Shown here: one piece after another, positions 12,106 to 22,979 of the stretch | Numbering within the stretch: position 1 is the first letter of the stretch | Layout: each line of letters begins with the position of its first letter | Assembly: GCA_948567375.1 (NCBI GenBank) | Contig: OX419761.1 | Span: 6,450,501-6,514,500, forward strand | DNA: 64,000 nt | Direction of reading: 5' to 3' | Source of the DNA: Lunularia cruciata | Taxonomy: Eukaryota; Streptophyta; Marchantiopsida; Lunulariales; Lunulariaceae | Made by a program: the position numbers and the translations under genes | Notes under the pieces: model-generated | Told to the model about the DNA's origin: nothing | Databases searched by the model: none | What the model saw: only the letters and a program-made list of their open reading frames with translations

Positions 12106-12858
12106 GTTTGAGTCATAAACATTATAATTCATATGGAGGAGAGCTTGGAAGGAGATGAATCAATTGGGTTGCTCCAACAAATGCACAAGGAGTTCCAACT
12201 CAAGTGATTCTATCAATCATTACTTCTCTACCAATTTTAGCCTTTGATGCAAAATTAAGGAAATTACAAAGCAAACATGAAGATCAACATGGTGCGATTG
12301 TTGGAGAGGAAAAAACAAAAATGTTGGAAGAAGTCCTAGGACGTACAGGTATTATCCATCAAGGAACAATGGAGCTTAAGAGCAACTTAATATACTGCAT
12401 AGAGTTACTTCAAGTGTGAAAGCGATGTTCATTTCGCAAGGTTTTACCCAAAAGCTCCTAATGATAGAAAGAGGGAGAGTGAGCCTAAGAAGAGAAATGG
12501 AGGAGTATCACCACCTCAAAACAAAACAAAAATCAGTGAGTTGTTTCACTTGCAGTGATGAATACGAAAAGTATTTGGGAGAAAGGAAAATGTCCTTCCT
12601 CCAATGAGATGGAGTATTAGCTCAAGAGATAAGAAGAGCTAAACTTGTAGAAGATTGAGAAGAAATCCCAAGTAGGAACACTGGTTTAATCCTTAATGGA
12701 AGGGCAATACTTGGACTTAACACCAAGGCTAATTGCTCTTGCACTGAGTACATTTCCTGACATGCAGAAGTGAAGCTATGGAAGTATTCCAGTCAAGATC
12801 ATAATTTTCATCTCCTGATCATGATGACTAAGCGTTACGTAAGATTAGTCACAAGTTT
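12106..12858. other. no gene recognised
   Basis: Two short plus-strand frames (12,204-12,419 and 12,416-12,607) carry Lys/Glu-rich sequence and a CFTC pair that could be a worn gag fragment. Nothing matches a family well enough to call. Confidence 0.4.
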
Positions 12859-12927
12859 CGGACCAGGCAGGAGTTGAACCTGCAACAGATTCCTATTGAG
12901 AATACTCTAACATTGAGGTATTGGTCT
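12859..12927 (-). pseudogene. degenerate tRNA-like sequence
   Basis: On the minus strand a perfect T-arm is present (GCAGG, loop TTCAACT, CCTGC), preceded by a 5-nt variable region, an anticodon-like arm with four pairs (ATTC/GAAT around TCAATAG), and a D-arm-like segment (CCTC, AATGTTA, GAGT) with three of four pairs. The acceptor stem pairs at five of seven positions. The anticodon loop has C instead of the universal U33, and no CCA is encoded. It looks like a decayed tRNA gene or a tRNA-derived repeat head rather than a working tRNA. Confidence 0.35.
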
Positions 12928-13654
12928 GCATGTGTTAAGAAAAGCTTCTCCATACCATTATAACAAACTATGTATTCCCTGCTAGTGTTGATAACAGAGT
13001 CGAAATGATTAGATGACAGAAACAAGCGACTGCGTGTGACAACAAGAAGGACGGGTAGACCCCGTCAAAGGAAGACATAGAGTAAAATGGGGCTAAGCCC
13101 CACTAGTATCGATAATCTGCCCTCCCGCACCTAAAATATTTGATTGCAGAAAAATATATTATATTGTACGACAAACATATTTGTGAAGCGTACCTAATCT
13201 TGTGGTTCCACGGTTTCTGTGTGTTACATACTGGAACAGCTAGTACAGGGCATACCTGTGCCTCTAACCCGGCACGACCAACTCGCGACTGAGGTCGAAC
13301 ACCGAAGTTTACTTCTCATCCGCTAAATGCGCATGTACTCAGTCTGAACAGGATGGAACCCTGCGTAAGTAACTCTGGTGATTCCAGCTTCCGTTCATGT
13401 TTTGATCTTTATTTGTCAAAAATACTTGAAACACAAGTACACTACAAGTTAAGCAGTACCGTAGTCCCTTCATGTGTGTAGGTTAGATAACATGACCTTG
13501 GATCGAGAAGAATTGATCAACCAAGCACATGAAGATTGACTTAAAGGCTTTGAAGTACACGTGAGGGCACACAAAACGTCATGACTTGGGCTATTCAGTT
13601 GCTGAAAGACGATCTGTATAAGCTATCAATACCCGGTAGTATTGAATTTAGTAT
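12928..13654. other. no gene seen; shared short repeat
   Basis: No coding signal. The stretch near 13,076-13,145 (AATCTGCCCTCCCGCACCTA) is related to sequences near 35,870 and 38,430, so it belongs to a dispersed repeat. Confidence 0.5.
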
Positions 13655-14345
13655 ATAGAGTAGCAACACCGTTTTCTAGCAAATCCTCCTAAGTTCTCAG
13701 GAAATTCTTGAGAATTATAGAGTTTCCTACTACCAGATTTAGTGACTTTTAAGGAACAGAATTAGAACCGATATCTTGTGAATGAAAATTACTTTCTGAA
13801 GCCTACCACGATCCCTAAAGAACAGAAAGAAGAGCTAGGGCTCAAGTGTCACGGAAAGAATGTACGAAGTGTCCGCACCATTTGGTTGTGGAATGAGCTC
13901 GGGGACTGACGAGCTGCACAGTGCCACGCGTGAGAGAAAGCTTCACCTTCTCATTTAGAAACAGCTACAATGTGCCTGGAAGTTGAGCAGAAGGGTCCCT
14001 TCTTGGCCCCCATTTGGGACCCTACGTAAGAATCAAACTAGAACCTTGGTAGGATAAAATTTGATGTACTTTTGCCTGCCAAGAATGTAGGTTTTGTTTA
14101 GAAGGTATACATGACCAAAGGAAACGTAGCGACAACGGCTCTACTGCAGTTAACGTGATACGAGCTTGACAAACTAGAAACTTAGATGGATGAATCAGAT
14201 GAGTTCTTCCAGGAAGCATTCAAGCACGCTATACCTTGACTGCGTAGAGCAAGAGGTGATCGCTGCTCGGTCATCCGCCTCACGCTTTGCCCTCTACATT
14301 ATCAGCAGCAGGCACTTCTCATCTCCATGGACACAGTCCTGTTAA
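13655..14345. repeat. R block copy A0, partial
   Basis: Begins with GAGTAGCAACACCGTTTTCTAG as at 20,893. At 14,218-14,335 it jumps to the far end of the R unit (GCATTCAAGCACGCTAT through CATCTCCATGGA), then restarts the unit at ATGACCAGAGGAAACGT. It is therefore an internally deleted R unit joined in tandem to the fuller copy that follows. Confidence 0.75.
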
Positions 14346-15980
14346 ATGACCAGAGGAAACGTAGCAACAACGGCTCTACTGCCGTTAACGTGATACGAGC
14401 TTGATCAACAAACAATAGACGTAGATGGATAAATCAGATGAGTTCTTTCACAATAACTCACCACCATTACTAAGCAGTTTACAGAATTCATTGTGATCAA
14501 TAACAAGCAATAGAGAAACATACTGATGCATCTCGTATTCTATCCAATGATATATTCTATGGAGAAACATAACAGGAAGGCAACAGAGCAAAATAAGACG
14601 AGAATTTCACAGTCCATGACCAGATTCTCCATCAGAGTTTGCATACGGGTCACATCCAAGTCCTTGTATCCCTCCTTTTGCAGAAGTCCTAGGAAACTTT
14701 GAATCACTCACAGGAGGTCTCCAAAGTTTGATCCACTGAGAAATCCACCTTTTGACGCATATCGTGCATGAGAATAGGTCTTCTGATCTGGAGACCATAG
14801 AGAATATGTCCGATTGCTATCAATCGGACATATTTCGGACCTATCAATCGTCCAAGGAACACGTTGGTTAACCAGCTTGCTGCACTATTATCAACTTACA
14901 AGCAAGCAGCTAAATGCCGATACCATATAGGCAAGACCTGATTGCAGCTAAAAGCTTGTCCCTGTCTTCCTCTCCAACTGTGTTGGCAAGGCTTTCGGAC
15001 TCCGATACAGCCTCTTACAAAGAAACAAACTGCTGAAATCTATGATCGACTAGTACTCTGATCCACTGCCCAGTCCCCTACTCGTTTACTCATGAGACAG
15101 CACGCTTAAGGGTGTCTGGAGAGTCCCTCTTCATGTAGAGTTTCAAGCTTTCCATAAGGCTTTGTCAAGATTGGCTGAACATGATGTCCACTTAATGGCA
15201 ATCAATGAAATGATGATCATAACTTCCGCCAGGTATCTCAACGTTTACCGTTTAAAAGGAAATTCCCCCTGTGATCGATCAGTGGACGAATGCAACTTGC
15301 TATCAGCAAGATTAACTTAGCAATCCCTCCACTGTTTCCATTGCCAGTACAATCTAGTGAAACTTGGTTAGCGTCAACAATTCGTTGCAGAAACCAGAGT
15401 ACAACCAAGATTCTTATAAGAATCCAGGTTGCCACCGATGCCCACCATATACATCGTAGCTTTTTGATGCAGATGCGGGGTGTTTACATTAATTAATCAA
15501 GAACGATAGGTGTTACTCATCGAAACAACCTATGCATACATCATGTTTTAAAAAAGCTGAGAGTAGTTGTTGGAATCAGATTCGAGAGGATGATCGCTGG
15601 GAAGCATTCAAGCACGCTATCCCTTGACTGCGTAGAGCGAGAGGTGATCGCTGCTCGGTCACCCGCCTCACGCTGTGCCCTCTACATTATCTCAGCAGGC
15701 ACTTCTCATCTCCATGGAAATGCCCACACGGAAACTCTACGCTTCAAGTGGACGGGCCTTCTACATGACCCCACCGGTCCTAGAGAACAGCTTCGACTAC
15801 CAACTCTCATACTCCCACTCGGGTTACAGGCGCCCGCTACACCGCCCAGATGATAGAGACTGTGTGAAAGCAGACTCAATAGGCTGCCATTCAACTTCTG
15901 CTTCGCTCATAGTTTTTCTTCATGGTTCGACCAAAACGAACATGACAATTGCTACCCTGTTCATTGGTGAAAGAATTTGA
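14346..15980. repeat. R block copy A1
   Basis: A fuller R unit, colinear with 21,361-22,975 and 44,815-46,440. It contains the stem-loop ATATGTCCGATTG/CTAT/CAATCGGACATAT at about 14,803-14,834. On the minus strand at 15,435-15,238 a short frame begins MATWILIRILVVLWFLQRI, like a signal peptide followed by NQVSLDCTGN, and recurs in every copy. On the plus strand an open frame covers the last 300 bp. I do not recognise the unit. It may be the 5' part of the PLA2-like gene whose core exon lies downstream on the minus strand in the other copies, or a repeat that captured it. Confidence 0.75.
15675..15980 (+). other. conserved open frame at the end of R copy A1, unknown
   Basis: The frame continues through LYASSGRAFYMTPPVLENSF and LIVFLHGS without a stop. 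The same frame is open in copies at 22,656-22,979 and 46,122-46,430. By hand, about half the differences between copies A1 and B are silent in this frame (Leu TTA/CTA, Gln CAG/CAA, Arg CGG/CGT, Leu CTA/CTC, Arg CGC/CGG, Ser TCA/TCG, Gly GGT/GGC), more than chance would give. Copy D has one extra Thr codon that keeps the frame. No family is recognised; no clear splice sites or start were found. Confidence 0.25.
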
Positions 15981-17840
15981 GATTCATTTCTCTCACTTAC
16001 ACAAGTCCTTGAGTGCCACTCCCTTGTACAACCCCTTCTTCTAAAATGTAAACAATATCGTATATGCAACAGATTAATGATATCTCGATTGATCCCTTAA
16101 TCTACAAAGCAGTAATATTGAGAATCTCATCCTCACCGCAGGCCGCGTGTTCTGTGTTGTTCATGGCGGGAAGTTTTTCTATTGCAAAGAACTAAGAAAC
16201 CAAACGACCACAACTATAATACACGTCAAGCATCTACTCATCACATGAGTTAGATATTCCAGTTTGCAGCGAAATGTGCAATTTTAACATTTTTCTAAAA
16301 TCGATCTATTCTCAGAAACACTAGTATCGTATAATGAGAAATCGGATAGGGTACTTAAAGCAGCAATGTTTGGTAATTTGGCTCCACATATAGATAGATA
16401 TCAGTACCGGGTATTTCTATTCGTTAGAGTGTGCTTACAATTTGCAGCCGAAGGTTCTATACCTCCCGTAAGTTTGGGCTTTTGTCAAAATCTCAATACA
16501 CGAGAGCAAATTACATTCAGATTCAAAACTCATGGATCTAAGACGTACAATTTTCAAACGTGGCTCATCAATGAGTCGAGATTGAACAAGGCTTCAGAAT
16601 GCGTGGAGTCCAGTGAGGAACCCATCGAAAGCAGCCGTCTCTGGCGGAGGATACACAGTCCGGTGGAAGTTTTAAAATGTCCTCGTTTGTGCAGGTTAGC
16701 CCCAGCTACCTTGAATTTACGATTGTTTTAGCTTCGGAAGTGATCGTCAAAAATAAGTTCTTACAATGTCAATTCTCCTGCATTCATTCCTCGTGCACAA
16801 TATTAACAACTCTATTTCTTGCAGAAGTCCCCTCGGAAGACAAAAAGATTTTGTGTTCAATTATTTGCTCCGTTACCGTCCTCCCTCACCAAGGGATGTA
16901 ACCTGAACGCGAATCGAAACGTTGTCCTATTTCTGCTCCTCAAATTCCCACTTACGGAGAGCGATCGGACTCGAAACTACAACTGAGAAGGAAACTCGTC
17001 GTACATGTAAACTCCGAATTTCACGCACTCATTCCACCCAGGTATGAAATCTATATACTTGTATGCACTGTAGAGGCATGGAATAATTCAGCTCAAAGTA
17101 AATCCATTGCGAAGACTCCATATGACAGTAACATCAGTGGCCATTTCATTGACGTAGAGATTAGATGCTCGACCTTTTAATTGACTCCATTATAGTGCTC
17201 GCCGTTATTGGTCTGGGAACGTCAAGACTATATCCAAGTACTCGGAATTGGGCGAAAATAGATCGTCGTTTTTTCTGGCCGTTGGTTGTCCTTGATACCA
17301 GCCATGGGTCGCACATCTGTACTACGATGACATCCTGGAATCCTGAATAAAATTGTGTTTAACGTGTTCAAACCATTGTGATCATGAATCCCAGCTTTTC
17401 AACCGGTCCTTGTGCGTGAGGACTCGACCAACGGTACTCCGGGTAAGCTGAACCTAGTGATCTCAGAATTGGAGTTGATAAACCTCAACTACGTGAGAAA
17501 TTCCTTGTGGGATGCACTCGGGAAGTTAGGCTTATGTATCAGCTTTCCATGTTTCTGGTTGAAAGGAGTAACACGAAATGAAAATGCAAACTTTACTGAG
17601 TCTGGGAAACAAGTACTCCTGGAGAGCTAGGTCCCAAAGACTAATTCCTATGCACTCGTCCCTCCCTTGAGTGTGCACTCCTATTCGCTTCCTCCTCGGC
17701 AGGGTCATCTCGATCTGGATGGTTCAATTTCTCCTCGGCGTCCAGCATGGTTTTCGTGGGTCTTGTTTTCCTTCGGAACGAATCACGATAATAGAGCTGG
17801 GAATCATAATCATTCGGGGGACTTCTATAATCATATAATC
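15981..17840. other. no gene recognised
   Basis: Unlike its neighbours this stretch is not seen elsewhere in the window. A plus-strand frame at 16,366-16,731 (121 codons) and possible splice signals near 16,690 (TTTGTGCAG/GTTAG) and 16,824 (TTTCTTGCAG) hint at an exon, but the translation matches nothing I know. Confidence 0.4.
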
Positions 17841-17878
17841 ATTCGGGGGACTTCTTCGCCTGAAGGAATTAAAAATTG
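17841..17878 (+). pseudogene. short LRR fragment at a breakpoint
   Basis: GGGGGACTTCTTCGCCTGAAGG followed by AATTAAAAATTG reads GGLLRLKELKIENG, the same sequence as the LRR units of the HNL genes at 31-32 kb and 50-52 kb. A 21-bp direct repeat (ATAATCATTCGGGGGACTTCT) sits just before it. It abuts the point where homology to the peptidase pseudogene stops (about 17,885), so it marks a recombination junction. Confidence 0.6.
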
Positions 17879-17885
17879 AAAATGG

Positions 17886-18720
17886 TTCACTTTTGTAAAA
17901 CCTAAAGTCCAACCAAAGCTCTACATCCTTCTCATGGTAGACGCATGTGTCTGAGGCTTGATCTGATCCAATCTTGTGCCGCCATACCTCGTATGGCCGA
18001 TAAGGTTCATCCTGATCCACGTAATATACAGTGTTCTCGTCTCCCCACTCTATTTCTTCCGTGGCTCCAGTGATCTTGGGCCCAATCTCTTGCCCTGTTT
18101 CATAGTCGACTACACGAATAGTAAATTTGTCATTACCTGTAAAGTCCTCGGTCACCGCGAAACGTTTATGATCAGGGCGTACCTTCACGGCTTACCATCA
18201 CCAACTGAGTAAAACTTATGCTGTTTAGCTACCACATTATCGTCGAGAAGAATAATCTCCTCTGGAGCTCCATCCCCTGTTTCCATAACTTCGTCCACAC
18301 GTCCAGGACCCTCATCACCAAGGATTGAGCGTCTACAATGCCGTTTATATTGCTTTCCTTCCATGTCTCTCCTGTAGTATAAGAACCCACCTTTCCCTGA
18401 AGGTACACTGGTATCAGCTTCTTTGATCTTTGCCCTTATCTCCTTGTACAGTTTTTCTTGAAACTCCTTGGTCCCATCACTGCCTCTGCGTAATCGTTTT
18501 CTGCTTTCAGATAAGCTAGAACCTCCAGATCCTTTCTTGCATCATCCCGCAGCCAGAAATAATTACTCTCCCTAACATGTCCCAAACATCTCCGTCACAT
18601 GAGGGACTTTCCTCACCTAGGGCGGCTTCAAATCGACTTCCAGACCAACCATTTCGATCGAAGCTTGTGGCTTGCTCAGGGACCCTGATAACGCGAGAAC
18701 TTCACATCTTGAGAACAGAA
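17886..18720 (-). pseudogene. oligopeptidase B-like (S9A) pseudogene, N-terminal fragment
   Basis: Minus-strand fragment of a prolyl oligopeptidase family enzyme (oligopeptidase B type; serine peptidase cleaving short peptides after basic residues). It keeps N-terminal propeller blocks: KRFAVTEDFTGNDKFTIRVV, ETGQEIGPKITGATEEIEW, YYVDQDEPYRPYEVW and ASDTCVYHEKDVEL, colinear with the longer copy at 41.4-43.5 kb. The ATG of the other copy is CTG here, KPP is followed by TAG (18,618 region), and a stop follows GDGKP. Homology ends at about 17,885 against an LRR fragment, so the catalytic domain is absent. The PLA2-like exon lies about 270 bp upstream, as in the other copy. Confidence 0.85.
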
Positions 18721-18987
18721 GAGCTCCTCAACCAACACCTCTGATCCTCTCTTTATCTACTTCAGTCCAACAAATCGAAACCGAAAAAGTCCGAATTTGA
18801 AACTGTGGATTGGTCAAATTTTCCTTAGGGTATCTCTATCTCTAGAGTCCTCGTTCGTGCTGTGGGTTTGGTCAATCTTACGCTGTGGTATAGAAGAAAT
18901 AATATACTAATGAATACACAAAAGTTAGACTCTTGATTGGAGGAGGAAGAAATTGAATGTGGCGAGCTCGGTTGTTTGTTACAGTAC

Positions 18988-19116
18988 CAAGATTGTTGGA
19001 AGCAACGGACGTATCATGAGCTGGGCAGCAGTTATCTAGACCATCGCAAGGAACGTCGCTGGGGTAGCCTGGGAGTCCCAATCCGCACCCATTATAATAT
19101 CTCAGCCTAGGTGGAT
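18988..19116 (-). pseudogene. secretory phospholipase A2 core exon, copy 1
   Basis: A 129-bp minus-strand exon with acceptor TTTTCAG/ATCC and donor CTTG/GTACTG. It encodes PPRLRYYNGCGLGLPGYPSD and PCDGLDNCCPAHDTSVASNN, which aligns with the plant sPLA2 core (PPxLRYGKYCGxxYxGCPGxxPCDGLDxCCxxHDxCV). The active-site His-Asp pair and the two adjacent Cys are kept. Two family Cys are replaced: GCPG is GYPS, and DxCV is DTSV. Plant sPLA2s are small secreted calcium enzymes that hydrolyse phospholipids at sn-2. No downstream exon follows; the peptidase remnant begins within 300 bp. The 5' exon may lie in R block B, but this is unproven. Probably a pseudogene. Confidence 0.75.
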
Positions 19117-19569
19117 CTGAAAACAAAGTAATCGCAGCTGAATTGGACTTGGAGTGTGTTTGACTAAAGAGGGTTCGCACTCCCAGGTTCCTCAGCCCGA
19201 GAAACTCCTAGCCTCTTGATTAGTGGCTCAAGATTGACAAAACACACTGCTGTTCCCCAAGAAGACTAAACGACACAAGCAAAATTTCTAAAACATCCGA
19301 ATGCAGGACTTCTAATGCCAGCTCAAGGTACACATGTAGTCGGAGACAGAAGGCTAGAGAACGAGGCATTTATAGAAGATTCCAACCATTGCAAATCCTT
19401 GACTTGGACGTTCCACCGCAAGTCTGCAAGATTTTGACCCAATAAATCAGTCGTTTTCAGAGAGACATTGGTGGTGCAAGATATCTGAATTAGCAATAGC
19501 TGGATGCAACTGTACATATTCTGCTCATTCAACAAGCTGAACGATATCAACTGGTTTTCCAATCAGGGA

Positions 19570-20885
19570 ACCATAGCATTGATCATACCATTGGTAGAAC
19601 TACACAGTAGGGAGTAAGTGTTTAACCACCGGAGGTCTTTGGATAGATTTTATTGGTTAAACTTCATTCTCATTTGATGTGATATTACATATAGAGTTTT
19701 CAAAATTGAAACTTCTTGATAGTTTCTAAAGTTTTGACTTCATCACCACGTACTAAATTTATCTTTATTTCTTCACATATTAAGTAATTATCATGGTGGA
19801 TGAATTCTTGTTGGTGAATGAATTATTCTTGTTTCTTTGAATTCTATCGGAGATATAACAATCTTTACTCGATGAACTTTATTGTTTTGTTTTGTTTAGT
19901 TTTATAAACCTTATACTCGGTGAAAAAATAAAAATTTGTTTTGTTGTTTTCTGATTCACAAATTGTTATATTTCTCCACACCGTAGTTGTTATTGGGTGG
20001 ATGAGTCAATAGATATAGGGATAATAAAAAAATGGTACTTTGATAAGGTAATAAAGTGTTTTTGCTTGTTCTTATATGCATCTTCATTATCAATAAAGCC
20101 TCTCATCAACTTTTTATGAATGGTTTAAGAATCTTATTCATGAACTTTATACAAGGGTAGTTGATGCATTATACCAAAGTGTATTTCTTGAAAAGAAAGT
20201 GTATTACAGATGATCAAATGTTGATGTTTTAGTGCAATCTTAAATTTACTATATTCACTATAACTATTGAAAAAAAATCTATACCATTCATTGCATACAA
20301 TCTCCTCCAAGATGTCATCACCAAAGAATGGGGCTTGTTGGTACAGCTTGTTGAGCTTTTTGTAACTCAACACATCTTCAACTTTCCATTCTTCTTCACT
20401 ATCATAATGAGGAAGATTTATTCAAAAATCTACAGTTCATACATGAAGTATGTTTCTTTCTTTGACAACTATTGTTATTGGTGGGCTGATTTCCCTTCTC
20501 TATATTCGCAAATAACATTAGTTCAATGCTCCGACTCAATGCTCCAGCTCAATGGGATGCTCTTTGAAGGTTACCAGATGCTTGTAACTAAAGGCAAAGA
20601 CATGGAGATATTTGAGTAAATTTTCTCAAATCTTCCCTTATGCTCCAAAGTCACGTTCTACTACATTTGAGAGTGAGAATCCTTCTCTCAATCTCTTCTT
20701 TTATCAAGGATTTTTTTGGATCATTTGGAAATTGAGGTTCCGATAAGAGATCATCGTACTCAAACTCTACATCTCTATCCGCCCGTGTTGAGCTCCTCTC
20801 TTGTATTTCTATATTTTTTGTCCACTTTTGAGTAGTCACCTTCTTTCCAAACTAGAACCATGGTTTTTGTAATTTTCAAAGGTTG
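19570..20885. repeat. dispersed repeat E, copy 2, inserted in the PLA2/R block
   Basis: Homologous to 10,862-12,105. In the sister block the sequence runs directly from AACGATATCAAC (44,354) into AGGTGCCGTCATAAATCC (44,367). Here the same two flanks are separated by about 1.3 kb of E sequence, so E entered after the duplication or was lost from the sister copy. No coding domain recognised. Confidence 0.75.
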
Positions 20886-22975
20886 AAAGTTTAGAGAATA
20901 GCAACACCGTTTTCTAGGTGCCGTCATAAATCCTCCTAAGTTCTCAGGAAATTCTTGAGAATCATAGAGAATCCTACTGCCAGATCTAATGACCTTTAAG
21001 GAACATAAGTAGAACCGATATCTTGTCAATGAGAATTACTTTCTGAATCCTACCACGATCTCTAAAGAACAGAAGAAGAGCTAGGGTTCAAGTGTCGCTG
21101 AAAGAATGTCCGAAGTGTCCGCCCCATTTGTTGTGGAATGAGCTCGGGGACTAATGAGCTGCGCAGTGCCACGCGTGAGAGAAAGCTTCACCTTTCCATT
21201 TAGGAACAACTACAATGTGCCTGAAAGTTGCGCTGAAGGGTTTGTCCTTGCCCCCCATTCGGGACCCTGCGTAAGAAATCAAACTAGAACCTTGGTAGGA
21301 TAAAATTTGATGTACTCTTGCCTGCCAAGAATGTACCTTTTTGTTCAGAAGGTATACATGACCAGAGGAAACGTAGCAACAACGGCTCTACTGCCGTAAC
21401 GTGATACGAGCTTGACAAACTAAAAACGTAGATGGATGAATCAGATTAGTTCTTTCGCAACAACTCACCACCATAACCAAGAAGTCATTGTGGTCAATAA
21501 CAAGCAATATAGAAATATACTAGTGCATCTCGCATTCTATCCATTGATATATTCTATGAAAAACAAAATTACAATTTAACAGAGCAAAATAAGACGGGAA
21601 TTTAACAGTCCATGACCAGATTCTCCATCAGAGTTTGCAAACGGGTCACGTCCAAGTCTTTGTATCCGTCCTTTTCAGATGTCCGAGGAAACTTTGAAAC
21701 ACTCACAGGAGGTCTCCAAAGTTTGATCCACTGATCTTTGGACGCATATCCTGCATAAGAATAGGTAGACCATTGAAAATATGTCCGATTGCTATCAATC
21801 GGACATATTTTCGGACCAATCAATCGTCCAAGGAGCATGTTGGTTAACCAGCTTGCTAGACTATCATCAACTTACAAGCAAGCAACGAAGTGCCGATACC
21901 TAATAGGCAAGACCTGATTGCAGCCAAAAGCTTGTCCCTGTCTTCCTCTCCAACTGTGTTGGCATGGCTTTCGGACTTCGGTACAGCCTTTTACAAAGAA
22001 ACAAACTGCTCAAATCTATGATCGACTAGTACGTATGATCCACTGCCCAGTCCCCTACCCGTCTACTCATGAAACAGCACCCTTGAGGGATTCTGGAGAG
22101 TCCTTCTTCATATAGAGTTTCAAACTTTCCATAAGGCTTTGTCAAGATTGGCTGAACATGATGGCCACTTCATGGCAGTCAACGAAATGATTATCATAAC
22201 TTCCGCCAGGTATCTCAACGTGTACCGTTTAAAAGGAAAATGCCCCCGTGATCGATCAGTGGGATGAATGCAACTTGCTATGATCAAGATTAACGTAGCA
22301 ATCCCTCCACTGTTCTCATTGCCAGTACAATCTAGTGTAACTTGGTTACCGTCAACAATTCGTTGCAGAAGCCAGAGTACTACCAACATTCTTATAACAA
22401 TCCAGGTTGCCACCGATGCCCACCACATACATCGTAGCTTTTAATACAGATGCGGTGTGTTTGCATTAACTAATCAATAACGATAGGTGTTACTTGATCA
22501 CACGAAACAACCTATGCATACATCGCAACTTAAAAAGCTGAGAGTAGTTGTTGGAATCAGATTCGAGAGGATGATCGCTGGGAAGCATTCAAGCACGCTA
22601 TCCCTTGACAACGTAGAGCGAGAGGTGATCGCTGCTCGGTCACCCGCCTCACGCTGTGCCCTCTACACTATCTCAGCAAGCACTTCGCATCTCCATGGAA
22701 ATGCCCACACGGAGACTCTACGCTTCAAGTGGACGTGCCTTCTACATGACCCCACCGGTCCTCGAGAACAGCTTCGACTACCAACTCTCATACTCCCACT
22801 CGGGTTACAGGCGGCCGCTACACCACCCAGATGATAGAGACTGTGTGAAAGCGGGGTCAATAGGCTGCCATTCGACTTCTGCTTCGCTCATAGTTTTTCT
22901 TCATGGCTCGAACAGAACGAACATGACAATTGCTACCCTGTTCATTGGTGATAGAATTTCAGATTCTATTCTCAG
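20886..22975. repeat. R block copy B
   Basis: Full-length R unit, colinear with 44,365-46,440. Contains the stem-loop at 21,775-21,812 (17-bp arms, loop CTAT). A minus-strand frame at 22,428-22,120 starts MWWASVATWIVIRMLVVLWL, signal-peptide-like, followed by NQVTLDCTGN. The plus-strand end frame is at 22,656-22,979. It ends abruptly at 22,975, where the next R copy starts. Confidence 0.8.
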
Positions 22976-22979
22976 ATGA
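22656..22979 (+). other. conserved open frame at the end of R copy B, unknown
   Basis: Second copy of the frame at 15,675. Reads LYASSGRAFYMTPPVLENSF and LIVFLHGSNRTNMTIATLF. Changes from copy A1 are a mixture of silent and replacement; see the first copy for the comparison. Confidence 0.25.
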
